Assembly (NCBI GenBank): GCA_943788635.1
Contig: CALSRA010000044.1
Coordinates: forward strand, 1-40,830
Length of the DNA: 40,830 bases
Direction of reading: 5' to 3'
Origin: an uncultured Alphaproteobacteria bacterium
GTDB lineage: Bacteria > Pseudomonadota > Alphaproteobacteria > UBA8366 > GCA-2717185
This document shows, one piece after another, positions 14,850-24,638 of this stretch (its first letter is position 1; every line of letters starts with the position of its first letter). The notes beneath the pieces are model-generated. The model did not search any database, had not been told where the DNA came from, and saw only the letters and a program-made list of their open reading frames with translations. A program made the translations under genes and the position numbers.

Positions 14850-16982
14850 TCACGTGCCCAGCAATGCCGTCATGATCCGCTCGCGGTTCAATGGCATATC
14901 GTACATCCGCCGGCCAAGCGCATGTGCGACGGCATTGCCGATGGCAGCGCAGGTGGGACCGACCGTACACTCGCCCATGCCCAGTGACGGGTTGTCCGGT
15001 GCGCCGATGATGTCGACGTCAACGGGTGGCACATCGCTGAAACGCAGGATTGGATAGGCGTCCCAGTCCCGGGAAGCGATGCCATTGCCCTCAAGCGTTA
15101 CCTGTTCCTTGAGGGCAAAGCTGGCGGCCTGCACAATGCCGCCTTCCAACTGGTTGCGCGCACCGTTCGGGTTGATGACCAGACCGGCATCGCTGGCGCT
15201 CCAGATATGGTCGAGCCGCACGTCGTCTGCCACCGTCACCGCGACCGCAACGGCGGAATAGGCTGCCAGGTTCTTGTAGCGCGCAAAGGCGATGCCCAAT
15301 CCCTTGCCTTCACCGCCGGAACCTCGGGTGGCCCAATCGGCCATTGCTGCGGTTCGCTCCAGTACGGCGCGGGCGCGCGGGTCGTCCAGCAGCGCAGCCG
15401 ATACGTAAGCGGGTCCTTGCCGGCACGGGCCGCCAATTCGTCCATCATGCATTCCATCGCGAAGACATTGGTTGGTGCGCCGAGCCCCCGCAGGGCGGAG
15501 GTTCGCACCGGACCTTCCGTTACCAGATGATGTTTGATGCGATGCGCCGGTATCCTGTAAAGCGGTGCGGCGTTGCGGGTGCCGCCACCGCCGCGTTCCT
15601 CCGGCGGGTCAGTGACCTTGACCGGCGGCGGCGGGTTTTCCAGCGCTTCGCTTGGCAGCAGATACCCGCTGCCGGAGCCCGGACGCTGCACATGGCTGGC
15701 GCTCCAGATTTCCTGACTCCAATCCACCGGGTTCCCGGCGGGATCCACCGCGACCTTGATTGTAACCGACATGGCCGGGCTGACCGGTTCATAGGCAAAT
15801 TCTTCCTCGCGCCGCCATTGCAGTCGCACGGTTTCGCCGGGCAGCGCCAGGGCGACGATGGCGGCATCCGCCGCTGCGTCGTCCGAACCATTATGGCCAT
15901 AGCAGCCAGGGCCATGGCGATGGTGGCAAATCACCTTGGCCGGATCCAGCCCCAGCATGTCAGCCACATTCTTGCGCAACGGATGCATACCCTGCCCATG
16001 CGACCAGATCGTCATGGTGTCGCCATCATACTGCGCAATCGCCGCCGACGGCCCCATGGAGGCGTGGGCGATGTGGGGCCGGGTGTAGGTCGCCTCGACT
16101 ATCGCCGAGGCATCTGCGGTATCCGCCACTGCCGCGCCGTACTCGCGCAATTCCGCTGGTTGTCCAACCAGCCAGGCGCCCTCTTGTTCGCTGCCGCGAA
16201 AGTCGCGCAGGCCAGACCATTTCGCGTTGGCCTCGGCATAGATCGCTGCGGCTTCCGCCTTGCGTTCGCTGGCGCTCACAAAGGCGACGAAACTGGCGCG
16301 GCGGACGATGCGCAAACCTTCATCACCGCTGGCGCGGCGCACGGCATCTTCGTCCAGCGCTTCCAGCACCGCACGGGGGCCCGGCTGGCGCAGTGTGCGG
16401 GCGTGCACGGCGTCTGCCGGGCGCATGTCGTGCAGATAGGTTTCGGCTGCGCCGGTCACTTTGCCCGGCAGATCTGTTCGCGGTACCTCCTGGCCAACCA
16501 GCCGATACTCGTCTGCAGATTTGGGTTTGGCGCGTCCCGTCGGTGCCTGGCTCAGGTCGATAGCCGGGGCGACATCCCAGTAGTCCAGGCCGGTTGCCAC
16601 GCCATCTTTCACGAACGCGCCTTCCGCTACATCCAGGTCATCCGGCGAGCAGTTCAGCCGCAATGCTGCCTGTTCGGTCAGCAAGGCCCGCACTTCGGCA
16701 CAGGACCAGCCGGATCGATGCGCCGGAGACCATGACCGAAAGGCTGGATGACGTATATTGTTCATCCGGTCCATATTCGGTGCTGCCGGATAGCAGGGAT
16801 ACGCGCTGCAGCGGCATGTCGAGTTCTTCCGCCGCAATCTGTGCCAGCGCGGTGACAATCCCCTGACCGATCTCGACTTTTCCGGAAGCGACGCGCACGG
16901 TGCGGTCGTCCTCGAATTTTATCCAACGGTCCAACCGCGGGTTCCCGGTCAGGCTGGCTGGCAGTTTTATGCTTTCGTTCAT
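14850..16982 (-). pseudogene. Molybdopterin-binding large subunit of a two-subunit hydroxylase, two frameshifts
   Basis: A xanthine-oxidase-family large subunit, closest in style to isoquinoline 1-oxidoreductase or nicotinate/aldehyde dehydrogenase beta subunits. It occurs in three pieces: 16982 to about 16705 (RWIKFEDDRTVRVASGKVEIGQG), about 16705 to 15395 (including HHRHGPGCYGHNGSDDAA and ALRGLGAPTNVFAMECMMDE) and about 15395 to 14850 (ARYKNLAAYSA, then GMGECTVGPT with the catalytic-type Glu). The first break is an extra base near 16705-16710 (IRLV to CAEVRALL). The second is a missing base near 15395 (LTYRLR to LLDDPRAR). Restored it would be about 710 residues. It lies 3 bp after the iron-sulfur subunit gene. 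No FAD subunit is nearby, as expected for the two-subunit cytochrome-linked type. Confidence 0.85.
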
Positions 16983-16985
16983 GGC

Positions 16986-17472
16986 CTAGCCCTCCGCCCG
17001 CATGATTGCCGCGGCCCGTTCCACCGCTTTCAGAATGCGAACATGCGAGCCGCAACGGCAGAGATTGTCATCCAGTGCTGCCGCAATCTCGCTTCGCGTC
17101 GGGTTCGGGTTCCGGTCCAGAAGCGCCTTGGCCGAGATAAGGATGCCGGAAAGGCAATAACCGCACTGCCCGGCCTGCTCCTCCAGAAAAGCCTGTTGCA
17201 GCGGGTGCAGCGTGCCGTCAGATCCTGCCAGCCCTTCAATCGTCGTGACCTGTTTGCCTGCGACCGAGTCCAAGGCTGCGTTACATGACTGCACTGGCTG
17301 GCCATCAACCAGCACCATGCAGGCGCCGCACTGCTCCAATCCGCAGCCGAAGCGGGTGCCGGTCATCTCCCAGCGTGTTGCGGAGTATATCCAGTAGCGG
17401 CGTATCTGGAGCGATGCCATTCGGCAAGGATCGCACGCGGTTGTTTACTGTCAGGGAAGGGGTGTCGGACAT
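16986..17472 (-). pseudogene. [2Fe-2S] small subunit of the molybdenum hydroxylase, one frameshift
   Basis: The N-terminal part starts at ATG 17472 (GGAGG about 11 bp upstream) with MSDTPSLTVNNRVRSL and DTPLLDILRNTLG. The C-terminal part is in another frame, from about 17372 (MTGTRFGCGLEQCGACMVLVDG) to the stop. The break is one extra base in CTGGGAGATG at about 17370. Cysteines for both clusters are present: CGLEQCGAC...C (plant-type) and CGYC...CRCG (the second cluster). Restored it would be about 160 residues, the normal family size. It is encoded directly upstream of the large subunit. Confidence 0.85.
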
Positions 17473-17502
17473 TGGCGGCTCAACCTCCACAGCAGCCTGT
17501 TT

Positions 17503-17542
17503 GATGCGCCTAATGACGCTTTGGTTTTAACATTAGCGCATC
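17503..17542. promoter_or_regulatory. Long inverted repeat between divergent catabolic genes
   Basis: GATGCGCCTAATG (17503-17515) and CATTAGCGCATC (17531-17542) form a 12-bp inverted repeat with a single bulged C, separated by 15 bp. It is in the gap between the molybdenum hydroxylase and the divergent monooxygenase. It looks like the operator of a regulator that once controlled both units. No regulator gene is present in the block. Confidence 0.5.
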
Positions 17543-17774
17543 TTGGGAGATGTGTGGAAGTCGGCGCGGCATCGCCGGCACATCCGCCCAATGATCTTGA
17601 TAACCACCGCGGTGGTGCGATCAGGACAATAGCGAAAACCGGCTATTGGGCGCGCGCCGCTTTCTTGACAGTATTGGGAAAAATCGATCCAGTATGGTTC
17701 GTAGAATACCGCGCCTGGTTGCATGAACTTGTTTCCAGTGACGGCCGGGCGATTGATCAGGAGGAGGGAAAAGG

Positions 17775-19586
17775 ATGTCTGACCAGGGAGGAGTCGTTAA
17801 CCCCGGTTGAGGTTGCTACCAATTGGTTGCGCGCTTTTGAAGCTGCACTTGTCGCCGAAGACATGAAAGCCGCAGCGGAAATGTTTCTCGAAGATGGCCA
17901 TTGGCGTGACCTCGTGGCCTTCACCTGGCACCTCCGCACCTTCAGTGGCCGCGACAATATAAATGTGGCGATGGGCGACCTTATGCCATCCGCGCAGCCA
18001 CATGATTTCATTCTTTCAGACGACCGCACGCCGCCTCGATGGGTCAAAAGGGCAGGGGTGGACACGATCGAGGCAATCTTCTGCTTCGAGACCAAAACAG
18101 GCACAGGCAACGGCGTGTTGCGCCTTGTGCCGATACAGGGCAACCCGGACCGTTTCGGCGCCTGGGTTTTGCTGACGTCCCTGGATGAAATCAAGGGCCA
18201 TGAGGAACAAATCGGTGCGCGCCGCCCGCGCGGTGATGAATGGTCGGGTGGTTTTGGGTCGGAAAACTGGATGGATGTCCGTACACGGAAATTGGCGTAT
18301 GCGGACCGGGAACCGGCCGTCGTCGTGATCGGTGGAAGCCAGTGTGGCCTTGGGCATTGCTGCCAGTCTGGTTGTCCTCGGTGTCGATACCCTGGTCATC
18401 GACAAGCAGGAGCGGGTCGGGGACGCCTGGCGCAAGCGGTACCACAATCTCGTTCTGCACAATGAGGTGTTCGTGGACCACATGCCTTACATGCCGTTTC
18501 CGTCGAACTATCCCGTTTTCATTCCGCGGGACAAGATCGCGAACTGGCTGGAGTTCTACGCCGATACCATGGAACTCAACGTCTGGACTTCTACCGAGTT
18601 CACGGGGGGCAGCTATGACGAGGCGGCGGATTGTTGGACGCTACAGGTGCGCCGGCCGGACGGCAGCGAACGTATCTTGCGTCCGCGCCATGTCGTCTTC
18701 GCCACGGGCGTCAGTGCCATACCGGTCATGCCCGATTTGCCGGGCAAGGAAAATTTCAAGGGCGAGCTGATGCACTCCAGCGCCTATAAGTCCGGCGCGG
18801 CGTGGAAAGGTGGCAAGGGGATCGTTCTGGGGACTGGCAACAGCGGACACGACGTTGCGCATGACCTTTGCCAGAGCGGCGTGGATACGTCGATTGTTCA
18901 ACGCAGCACGACCTTGATTGTGAGCCTGAAGGAAGCCCAGCGCATATATGAACTTTATCAGCAGGGCGCGCCCGTGGAAGAATGTGATCTCATTGCGACG
19001 GGCATCACCATATCGGTGCTGGTGAAGGGATACCAGCTGACCGCCGCGGCGTGCCAGAAGGCGGATGCAGCGTTGCTCGAGGGGCTCGCGGCGCGTGGTT
19101 TCCGGCTCGACAACGGCGAACCGACGATACCGGCTATCAAATGAAATATCTGCGTCGCGGGGGCGGTTACTATTTCAACGTTGGCGCCTCGGACCTGATC
19201 GTGGACGGTAAGATCAAGTTGTTGCAGCACCAGGACATTGACAGGGTCGTTGCCAACGGTCTTCTGATGAAGGACGGCAGTGTTGCGGAAGCCGACGTTA
19301 TCGTCGCCGCGACAGGCTACAAGAATCAGCAGGACGTGGTGCGCCACTTTATGGGCGACACGATCGCTGACCGTATCGGCCAGGTTTGGGGTTTCGACGA
19401 GACTGTGAGCTCCGCAATATGTGGTGCCGTACACCGCAACCCGGTCTTTGGTTTACCGGCGGGGGATTGCCGCACGTCCGTATCTTCTCGAAGTATCTCG
19501 CACAACAGATAAAGGCGTGCGAAGAGGGTTTGCTGGACCGTCGGTTGGAGACTGAGGTCGCACCCCCGATGAACCGGGTGGCCTGA
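17775..19586 (+). pseudogene. SnoaL-like/FAD-dependent monooxygenase, four frameshifts
   Basis: A flavin-containing monooxygenase of the roughly 600-residue type with an N-terminal SnoaL/NTF2-like domain (VEVATNWLRAFEAAL, then DGHWRDLVAFTWHLRTFSG). FAD (VVVIGGSQCGLGIAAS across a break) and NADPH (GIVLGTGNSGHDVAHDL) Rossmann motifs follow, and near the end VIVAATGY and PGLWFTGGGLPHVRIFSKYL. GGAGGGAAAAGG before ATG 17775 marks the start. Four single-base breaks are needed: an extra G at 17786-17788 (restoring MSDQEESLTPVEV), an extra G at 18352-18354, a missing base at 19121-19122, and a missing base near 19405. The gene is certainly non-functional as written. It is divergent from the hydroxylase genes, suggesting a shared degradation pathway. 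Confidence 0.88.
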
Positions 19587-20086
19587 ACAAGGGCTAACCG
19601 CATATGCCGGATCAATCGGTGTGTTGAGCGCGTTACGGATAATGGGCCGTTAAAAGCCCCCGTCATATGTGCCATTTCGGATTCGAATTTCCGGGACAGG
19701 TTTTTGAATGGATATGGCCTGATTCGGTTGGGGGTCGTTGTTCTGTCCAGGCCAATGTCATATTGGCTTTTGCGGCGGGGTAGAATCGGCAATTCCCTCG
19801 GACACGCAAAACGCTCGCTGTGTGGGAGGCCAATACTTTGGGTTGCGACGGCAACAATGACCTCTGCAACCTATTGATCGAATTGATTTCTGGACGGCTT
19901 GGACGGGTCTTTATCTTTAGAATCTTAAATATTGAAGGATGAATAGGCGGTATCTGTCCAAGAGGATGGCCTACTGCAGTGCCTTGGAAAGTGCGAAATC
20001 TATCCGCGTGCTTACCTATTGCTTGCGGGCAATGCTGCGCCATTGCCGAGGTGCCCCTCACAAAATTAGTAAGTCTTTGAATTAAA
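19587..20086. other. 500-bp stretch without a convincing gene
   Basis: Open frames here have no family resemblance and odd composition, so I call none. A 7-bp hairpin (GGCAATG/CATTGCC, 20028-20047) lies about 40 bp downstream of the tRNA-Leu on its strand. It has no T-run but may mark the tRNA transcript end. The 9-mer GGTGCCCCT from the tRNA 3' end recurs at 20050-20058. Confidence 0.5.
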
Positions 20087-20173
20087 TGGTGCCCCTGGAG
20101 GGAATCGAACCCCCACTCCCTTACGAGAAACAGATTTTGAATCTGTCGCGTCTACCAGTTCCGCCACAGGGGC
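20087..20173 (-). tRNA. tRNA-Leu (anticodon CAA)
   Basis: The minus strand folds as a class II tRNA: acceptor GCCCCTG pairing with CAGGGGC, the A/B-box GTGGCGGAACTGGTAGACGC, anticodon stem ACAGA/TCTGT with loop TTCAAAA giving anticodon CAA, a long variable arm, T-arm GGGGGTTCGATTCCCTC, and an encoded CCA (20087-20089). The length of 87 including CCA is normal for tRNA-Leu. Confidence 0.96.
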
Positions 20174-20245
20174 GCGCCATGGCGCAGCGCGCATATTACT
20201 GTTGCCCGGCCCGGGGTCAACCGGAACCCGCGCCAATGCATGAAA

Positions 20246-21049
20246 CTATCCGGCAACCTGTCGCGGGCGATAGATCGCCGTGTGCTGGATGCGGGCAATG
20301 CATTTCGTCTCATTGGCGATGGCGCAGACGGCCAGTTCGACAAATCGGTGGCCCTTGTGCTCGTATTCCTTCACCACTTGCGCCCGGGCGGAAAGCCGGT
20401 CGCCGAACGCTGCGGTGGTATAATTGTGGATATGGCTGCCGACATGCATCCATGGTCCCATCTTCACGTTCGACCCGAGCGCGCGATTGGCGAGCCGCAG
20501 GATCAGTCCGGGATGGGTGATCTTTTCGTCGGCGTAAATCGGCAATGTCTCCCGGGCGTCGCGCAAATAGGCAAGGTTCTCCTCGTCATTGTATTGCGCT
20601 TCGAACGTGCCGAGCACCATGCCCGGCTGCAATGATTCCGGAGCGGCTTCCGGGCGTTCGGATGGCAGCGGTCCGGCGGCGATCTCGTCAATGGGTGGCG
20701 CGGGTTCCGGCGCCTCAAGCCGCGCGGATCCGGTCGCGCACAGGATATCGCCCATCGTCACCTGCAGGTCCAGTCCGCCATCGCCGCTGGGCGTGCCCGT
20801 GGCAACGGCTTCCCTGCCGTCATAAACCGGTTTCAGCAAACGGCATTCGGCACTGCCTCGCTGCAGCCAGTCGAGACCGTAATGCTGAACCGCGAGGTGA
20901 CTCATATAGGCGTAAACTTCAACGCCCGGTACCAGCCCGCCGGCGAAGCCAAATTTCTTCGCAACCGCATCGTCGTGGATTCTGTTCTCCGATGTTGCGG
21001 AAAGGTTGTAGGCCGCCACCGCGTGCCGTAATGCTGCCGATGTTGTCAT
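20246..21049 (-). CDS. MaoC-like double-hotdog protein
   Basis: A 267-residue soluble protein with two hotdog-type halves, the first about residues 5-110 (FAGGLVPGVEVYAYMSH) and the second about 150-262 (PLW-like MGPWMHVGSHIHNYTTAAFGDRLSARAQV). It resembles MaoC-type enoyl-CoA hydratases or acyl-thioester dehydratases, but I cannot assign a substrate. A proline/alanine-rich linker joins the halves. It is a monocistronic unit between tRNA-Leu and the divergent TPR gene, with an AT-rich upstream gap of about 180 bp. Confidence 0.7.
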   Translation of the reverse strand: MTTSAALRHAVAAYNLSATSENRIHDDAVAKKFGFAGGLVPGVEVYAYMSHLAVQHYGLDWLQRGSAECRLLKPVYDGREAVATGTPSGDGGLDLQVTMGDILCATGSARLEAPEPAPPIDEIAAGPLPSERPEAAPESLQPGMVLGTFEAQYNDEENLAYLRDARETLPIYADEKITHPGLILRLANRALGSNVKMGPWMHVGSHIHNYTTAAFGDRLSARAQVVKEYEHKGHRFVELAVCAIANETKCIARIQHTAIYRPRQVAG

Positions 21050-21294
21050 GAAGACGATCCCCCTGTTGAAATCGGATGTATTATTCTTATATTCCTAAAT
21101 TGGCGATTGGGAGCGGCGCTTTGCCATCCCCGCGCCGGTCCGCTGCATGCTAATGAATGTATATGTATGTTAATCGAAAAACACGTCCCTGTAAGATGAT
21201 GCCGCCAGTCACCATTCGGTCGAAGCGGCAATGAACGACGATTCGGCGCAGCCGGAAGACACTAGCGCCCTGCTGCAACAGGCAACCCAGCGCC

Positions 21295-22986
21295 ATGCGG
21301 ACGGGGGATGCGGCCGGTGCGGCGGTGCTGTTCCGGCGTATCGCATCGGCGCACCCGGATGAACCGGTTGCCTGGGCACTGTTGGGCGGCGCATTGGTCG
21401 ATGCCGGATCGCCGAGTGACGCGGTGGATGTCCTGGACCGGGCCGCGGCTCTCGCGCCGGATAACGACGATATCGCGGTAGAGCTGGCGGTTGCGAAACA
21501 TGCGTCCGGCCAATCGGGGCAAGCCATTGCGGTGCTGTCCGGCCGGTTGGCGCGATTGGGTGAGTCGGAGCGGGCGCATGCCGTTCTCGCGGAAGCATAT
21601 CGTGACCTGTCGCAACTGGACCCGGCGATTGCTGCATACGGGACTGTTCTGGCGATAAACCCCGACAATAACGCGGCACGGGTCGCTATGGGCACCTGTC
21701 AGCAGCGCGGTGGGGATCTGGCGGGCGCGGTTGAATCCTATCGCGCGGCGCTGGCCCGCGATCCGCTGATTGATGAAGCGTGGAGCAATCTTGGGCTGGC
21801 GCTGAAGGCGGTGGGACGGTTCGAGGATGCGGTGACGGCGCTGGAAAATGCGGTCGCGCTCAATGCGGATGATCCGGCGACGTGCAGCAACCTGGGTGTC
21901 GTTTTAATGGATGCGGGGCGGCTAGAAGATTCGGCCCAGACCCTGGAGGCCGTAACGGTGGATCATCCGGGATTTGTGGATGGCTGGAGTAACCTGGGCA
22001 ACCTGCGGCAGGCGGAATGCCAGTTGGACGCGGCGCTCGCGGCGCATGACCAGGCCATTGCGCTGGCGCCTGACAATGCCGAATGCCACTGGAACCGGGC
22101 GATGACGCTGTTGCTGTCGGGTAATTTTGCGGCCGGGTTCGCCGAATATGAATGGCGCCGGCGGACGGCGGATCACGCGCCGCCCGTTCATGACTCGCCG
22201 CTATGGGACGGCACTGATCCTGCCGGCCGGAAAATACTGTTGCTGGCGGAGCAGGGGTTTGGTGATGCGATCCAGTTCATTCGCTACGCCCCGGTCCTGC
22301 AGAATCTTGGCGCGGAAATCACAATCGGTTGCCATGCGAAACTGACCGGGTTGTTCCGCACATTGCCGGGCAATCCTTGCGTTGTATCTTCCGGCGATGA
22401 CCTGCCGCCGGTTGATTGTCATGCGCCCCTGATGAGCCTGCCGCATCTGCTGGGGACGGCGCTGCAATCGGTGCCCGCATCGGTGCCCTACCTGTTGGTG
22501 CCGGATGGTGCGGTATCGCCGCCACCGGGGGAAGGGCGCCGCAGGGTTGGTTTGTGTTGGACCGGCAACCCGAAACATCCCGATAACGCAAAGCGGTCCC
22601 TCGCCGTGGCGGCGCTGTCGCCGATAATCGCGCGCGATGATATTGAATGGGTCAGCCTTCAGTTCGGCCCTGGCTCCGAACAGGTAGCGTCGGCGGGGCT
22701 GACCGACTGGTCGCCCTATCTGAACGGGTTTGCGGATACGGCATCGGCGCTGGCGTCGCTCGATCTGGTTATTACCGTGGATACATCGACCGCCCATCTC
22801 GCCGGGGCGCTGGGGTGTCCGGTCTGGCTGATGCTGAAATGTTCGCCGGACTGGCGCTGGATGCTCGCCCGTGATGACAGTCCGTGGTATCCGGGCATGC
22901 GCCTGTTCCGGCAGGACGCGCCCGGGGCATGGCCGGGTGTCGTAGACCGGATTGGCGGTGCCCTTGATGCGTGGATGGAGGCATAA
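21295..22986 (+). CDS. TPR-repeat protein with GT9-like glycosyltransferase domain (N-terminal frameshift likely)
   Basis: 563 residues from ATG 21295. Roughly the first 290 residues are tandem TPR units (recurring pattern W-LG-AL-G---A-A). The rest is a heptosyltransferase/GT9-like domain with WDGTDPAGRKILLLAEQGFGD at its start, LCWTGNPKH, and VDTSTAHLAGALGCPVW near the end. It probably modifies a protein or surface glycan. The true start may be ATG 21231 in another frame (MNDDSAQPEDTSALLQQATQ). One G fewer in GGGGG at 21303-21307 would join HADGDAAGAAVLFRRI without a gap. The gene runs into dedA by a TAATG overlap. Confidence 0.8.
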   Translation: MRTGDAAGAAVLFRRIASAHPDEPVAWALLGGALVDAGSPSDAVDVLDRAAALAPDNDDIAVELAVAKHASGQSGQAIAVLSGRLARLGESERAHAVLAEAYRDLSQLDPAIAAYGTVLAINPDNNAARVAMGTCQQRGGDLAGAVESYRAALARDPLIDEAWSNLGLALKAVGRFEDAVTALENAVALNADDPATCSNLGVVLMDAGRLEDSAQTLEAVTVDHPGFVDGWSNLGNLRQAECQLDAALAAHDQAIALAPDNAECHWNRAMTLLLSGNFAAGFAEYEWRRRTADHAPPVHDSPLWDGTDPAGRKILLLAEQGFGDAIQFIRYAPVLQNLGAEITIGCHAKLTGLFRTLPGNPCVVSSGDDLPPVDCHAPLMSLPHLLGTALQSVPASVPYLLVPDGAVSPPPGEGRRRVGLCWTGNPKHPDNAKRSLAVAALSPIIARDDIEWVSLQFGPGSEQVASAGLTDWSPYLNGFADTASALASLDLVITVDTSTAHLAGALGCPVWLMLKCSPDWRWMLARDDSPWYPGMRLFRQDAPGAWPGVVDRIGGALDAWMEA

Positions 22987-23567
22987 TGCTGCGCCGTACC
23001 TATGACTGGACAATGGATCTTGCGGCGCGCCCGCATGCGATGTTCTGGCTGTTCCTTGTCGCCTTCGCCGAAAGTTCGTTTTTCCCGATTCCGCCCGATG
23101 TGCTGATAATTCCCATGGTGCTTGCCGCGCGGGAGCGGGCCTGGCGAGTGGTTGCCGTCGCGACAGTGGCGTCAGTTCTGGGGGGATTGGCCGGATACGG
23201 TATCGGTTTCTTCCTGTTCGAATCCGTCGGTCAGGTGATCCTGGATTTCTATGGCTATGCGGCGAAATTCGAGCGGTTCCAGGCCTGGTATCAGGAGTGG
23301 GGCGGCTGGATTGTCTTTGCCGGCGGCTTCAGTCCGGTCCCCTATAAGGTGATCACGATTGCCAGTGGTTCGGTTGACCTTGATCTTGTGACATTTACCG
23401 TCGTGTCCTTCATCAGCCGGATGGGGCGCTTCCTTTTGGTCGCGGCCCTTTTGTGGAAGTTCGGCCCGCCGATCCGGGCCTTTATCGAGCGCTGGCTCGG
23501 GCCGTTGACACTCGCCTTCGTGGTGCTGTTGATTTTAGGGTTCGTCGTGATCAGGTATCTGGCATGA
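22986..23567 (+). CDS. DedA-family (YqaA-type) inner-membrane protein
   Basis: A 193-residue polytopic membrane protein of the DedA/SNARE-associated family. FAESSFFPIPPDVLIIPM near the N-terminus and GGFSPVPYKVITIASG in the middle are the family signatures. E, R and P residues in these re-entrant loops are kept. DedA proteins act in lipid (undecaprenyl phosphate or phospholipid) movement, but the exact substrate here is unknown. ATG 22986 shares its A with the stop of the previous gene. The next gene, dsbB, overlaps by 4 bp. Confidence 0.88.
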   Translation: MLRRTYDWTMDLAARPHAMFWLFLVAFAESSFFPIPPDVLIIPMVLAARERAWRVVAVATVASVLGGLAGYGIGFFLFESVGQVILDFYGYAAKFERFQAWYQEWGGWIVFAGGFSPVPYKVITIASGSVDLDLVTFTVVSFISRMGRFLLVAALLWKFGPPIRAFIERWLGPLTLAFVVLLILGFVVIRYLA

Positions 23568-24055
23568 CCATGGACAACCGCCATCTTCCGGCGCTGCTGT
23601 TGCTGATTATGGCGATCGGTACGCTGGGTGGCGCCTATGCCTTTCAGTATATTGGTGGATTGCAGCCCTGCACCCTGTGCCTGTACCAGCGCTGGCCATG
23701 GTGGATAGCGGGCGGCCTTGCCATCCTGGCGCTGGTTCTGGCGCGGAGTCCGCAGGTGCGCGGCATGGCTCTGGGGCTGGGCACGCTGGCGGTCTGGGCC
23801 GGGGCGGGGGTCGCCATCTATCATTTCGGGGTCGAACAGCACTGGTGGGCGGGGCCGTCGGCGTGTACCGGCAGCGATACCCCGGCGACTCTGGAAGCAT
23901 TGCGCGCGCAGATTTTCGCGGCCCCCGTGGTGCGGTGCGACGACATCCCCTGGGCGCTGTTCGGCATTTCCATGGCCGGTTATAATGCACTGATCGCACT
24001 GGCGACGGGCGCCGGTGTCGTGGTGTTGTTGCGCAGGGAGATGAAACCGCAATGA
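23564..24055 (+). CDS. dsbB: Disulfide bond formation protein DsbB
   Basis: A 163-residue inner-membrane protein with four membrane segments that reoxidises DsbA and passes electrons to quinone. The first redox pair is C36-T-L-C39 after the first membrane segment. The second pair is C101 and C125 in the second periplasmic loop. R43 following the first pair matches the quinone-contact Arg of the family. ATG 23564 overlaps the dedA stop (ATGA), and the gene overlaps coq7 by 4 bp, so dedA-dsbB-coq7 are probably co-translated. Confidence 0.9.
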   Translation: MTMDNRHLPALLLLIMAIGTLGGAYAFQYIGGLQPCTLCLYQRWPWWIAGGLAILALVLARSPQVRGMALGLGTLAVWAGAGVAIYHFGVEQHWWAGPSACTGSDTPATLEALRAQIFAAPVVRCDDIPWALFGISMAGYNALIALATGAGVVVLLRREMKPQ

Positions 24056-24603
24056 GCGATAACGGTCCCGCATATCTGCCGGGCGACCCGCGCCCCGATG
24101 CACGGATCGACCGTATCATCCGTGTCGACCAGGCTGGCGAGTTCGGCGCGGTGCGGATCTATGCCGGCCAGCGCGCGGTATTGCGCGACGGCAAGGCCGC
24201 GGAACTTATCGACCACATGGCAGACCAGGAAGCCCGGCATTTGGCCACATTCAACCGGCTTGTCGCGGAACGCCGCGTGCGGCCGACGGCGCTCAGCCCG
24301 CTATGGCATGTTGCGGGGTTTGCGCTGGGGGCGACGACGGCCCTGCTTGGCGAGAAGGCGGCCATGGCCTGTACCGCGGCAGTCGAGGAAGTTATCGACG
24401 AGCATTACGGCGGGCAGCTTGATGAACTGGGCGAAGACGAAGACGAACTGCGCGCAGTGATTACCGAATATCGTGCGGAGGAAGCCGAACACCGGGAAAC
24501 CGCGCTGGCGCATGGCGCAGAAGAGGCGCCCGCTTACCCGGTGCTGTCGACGGCCGTGAAATCCGCGTCCCGTCTTGCGATCTGGCTGTCTGAACGGTAC
24601 TGA
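24052..24603 (+). CDS. coq7: Demethoxyubiquinone hydroxylase Coq7
   Basis: A 183-residue ferritin-like di-iron enzyme that hydroxylates 2-octaprenyl-3-methyl-6-methoxy-benzoquinol late in ubiquinone synthesis. The two ligand repeats are intact: E30 in VDQAGEFGA with E60 and H63 in ADQEARH, and E112 in VEEVIDEHY with E144/H147 in EEAEH. No membrane-spanning segment is seen, as expected for a peripheral enzyme. It is the end of the dedA-dsbB-coq7 unit and converges on the HNH gene after 35 bp. Confidence 0.95.
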   Translation: MSDNGPAYLPGDPRPDARIDRIIRVDQAGEFGAVRIYAGQRAVLRDGKAAELIDHMADQEARHLATFNRLVAERRVRPTALSPLWHVAGFALGATTALLGEKAAMACTAAVEEVIDEHYGGQLDELGEDEDELRAVITEYRAEEAEHRETALAHGAEEAPAYPVLSTAVKSASRLAIWLSERY

Positions 24604-24638
24604 TTTTCGCGGCCCGTGCCTGTCCGAAAACGACTGTA

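Noticed and set aside
19663..20061. A 132-residue minus-strand open frame beside the tRNA
   Set aside because: No family resemblance, no ribosome site and unusual composition. It overlaps another equally unconvincing frame.
20050..20096. Attachment-site duplication of the tRNA-Leu 3' end (GGTGCCCCT repeated 38 bp apart)
   Set aside because: Only 9 bp are repeated, with no integrase or other island functions nearby; too short to support an att site.
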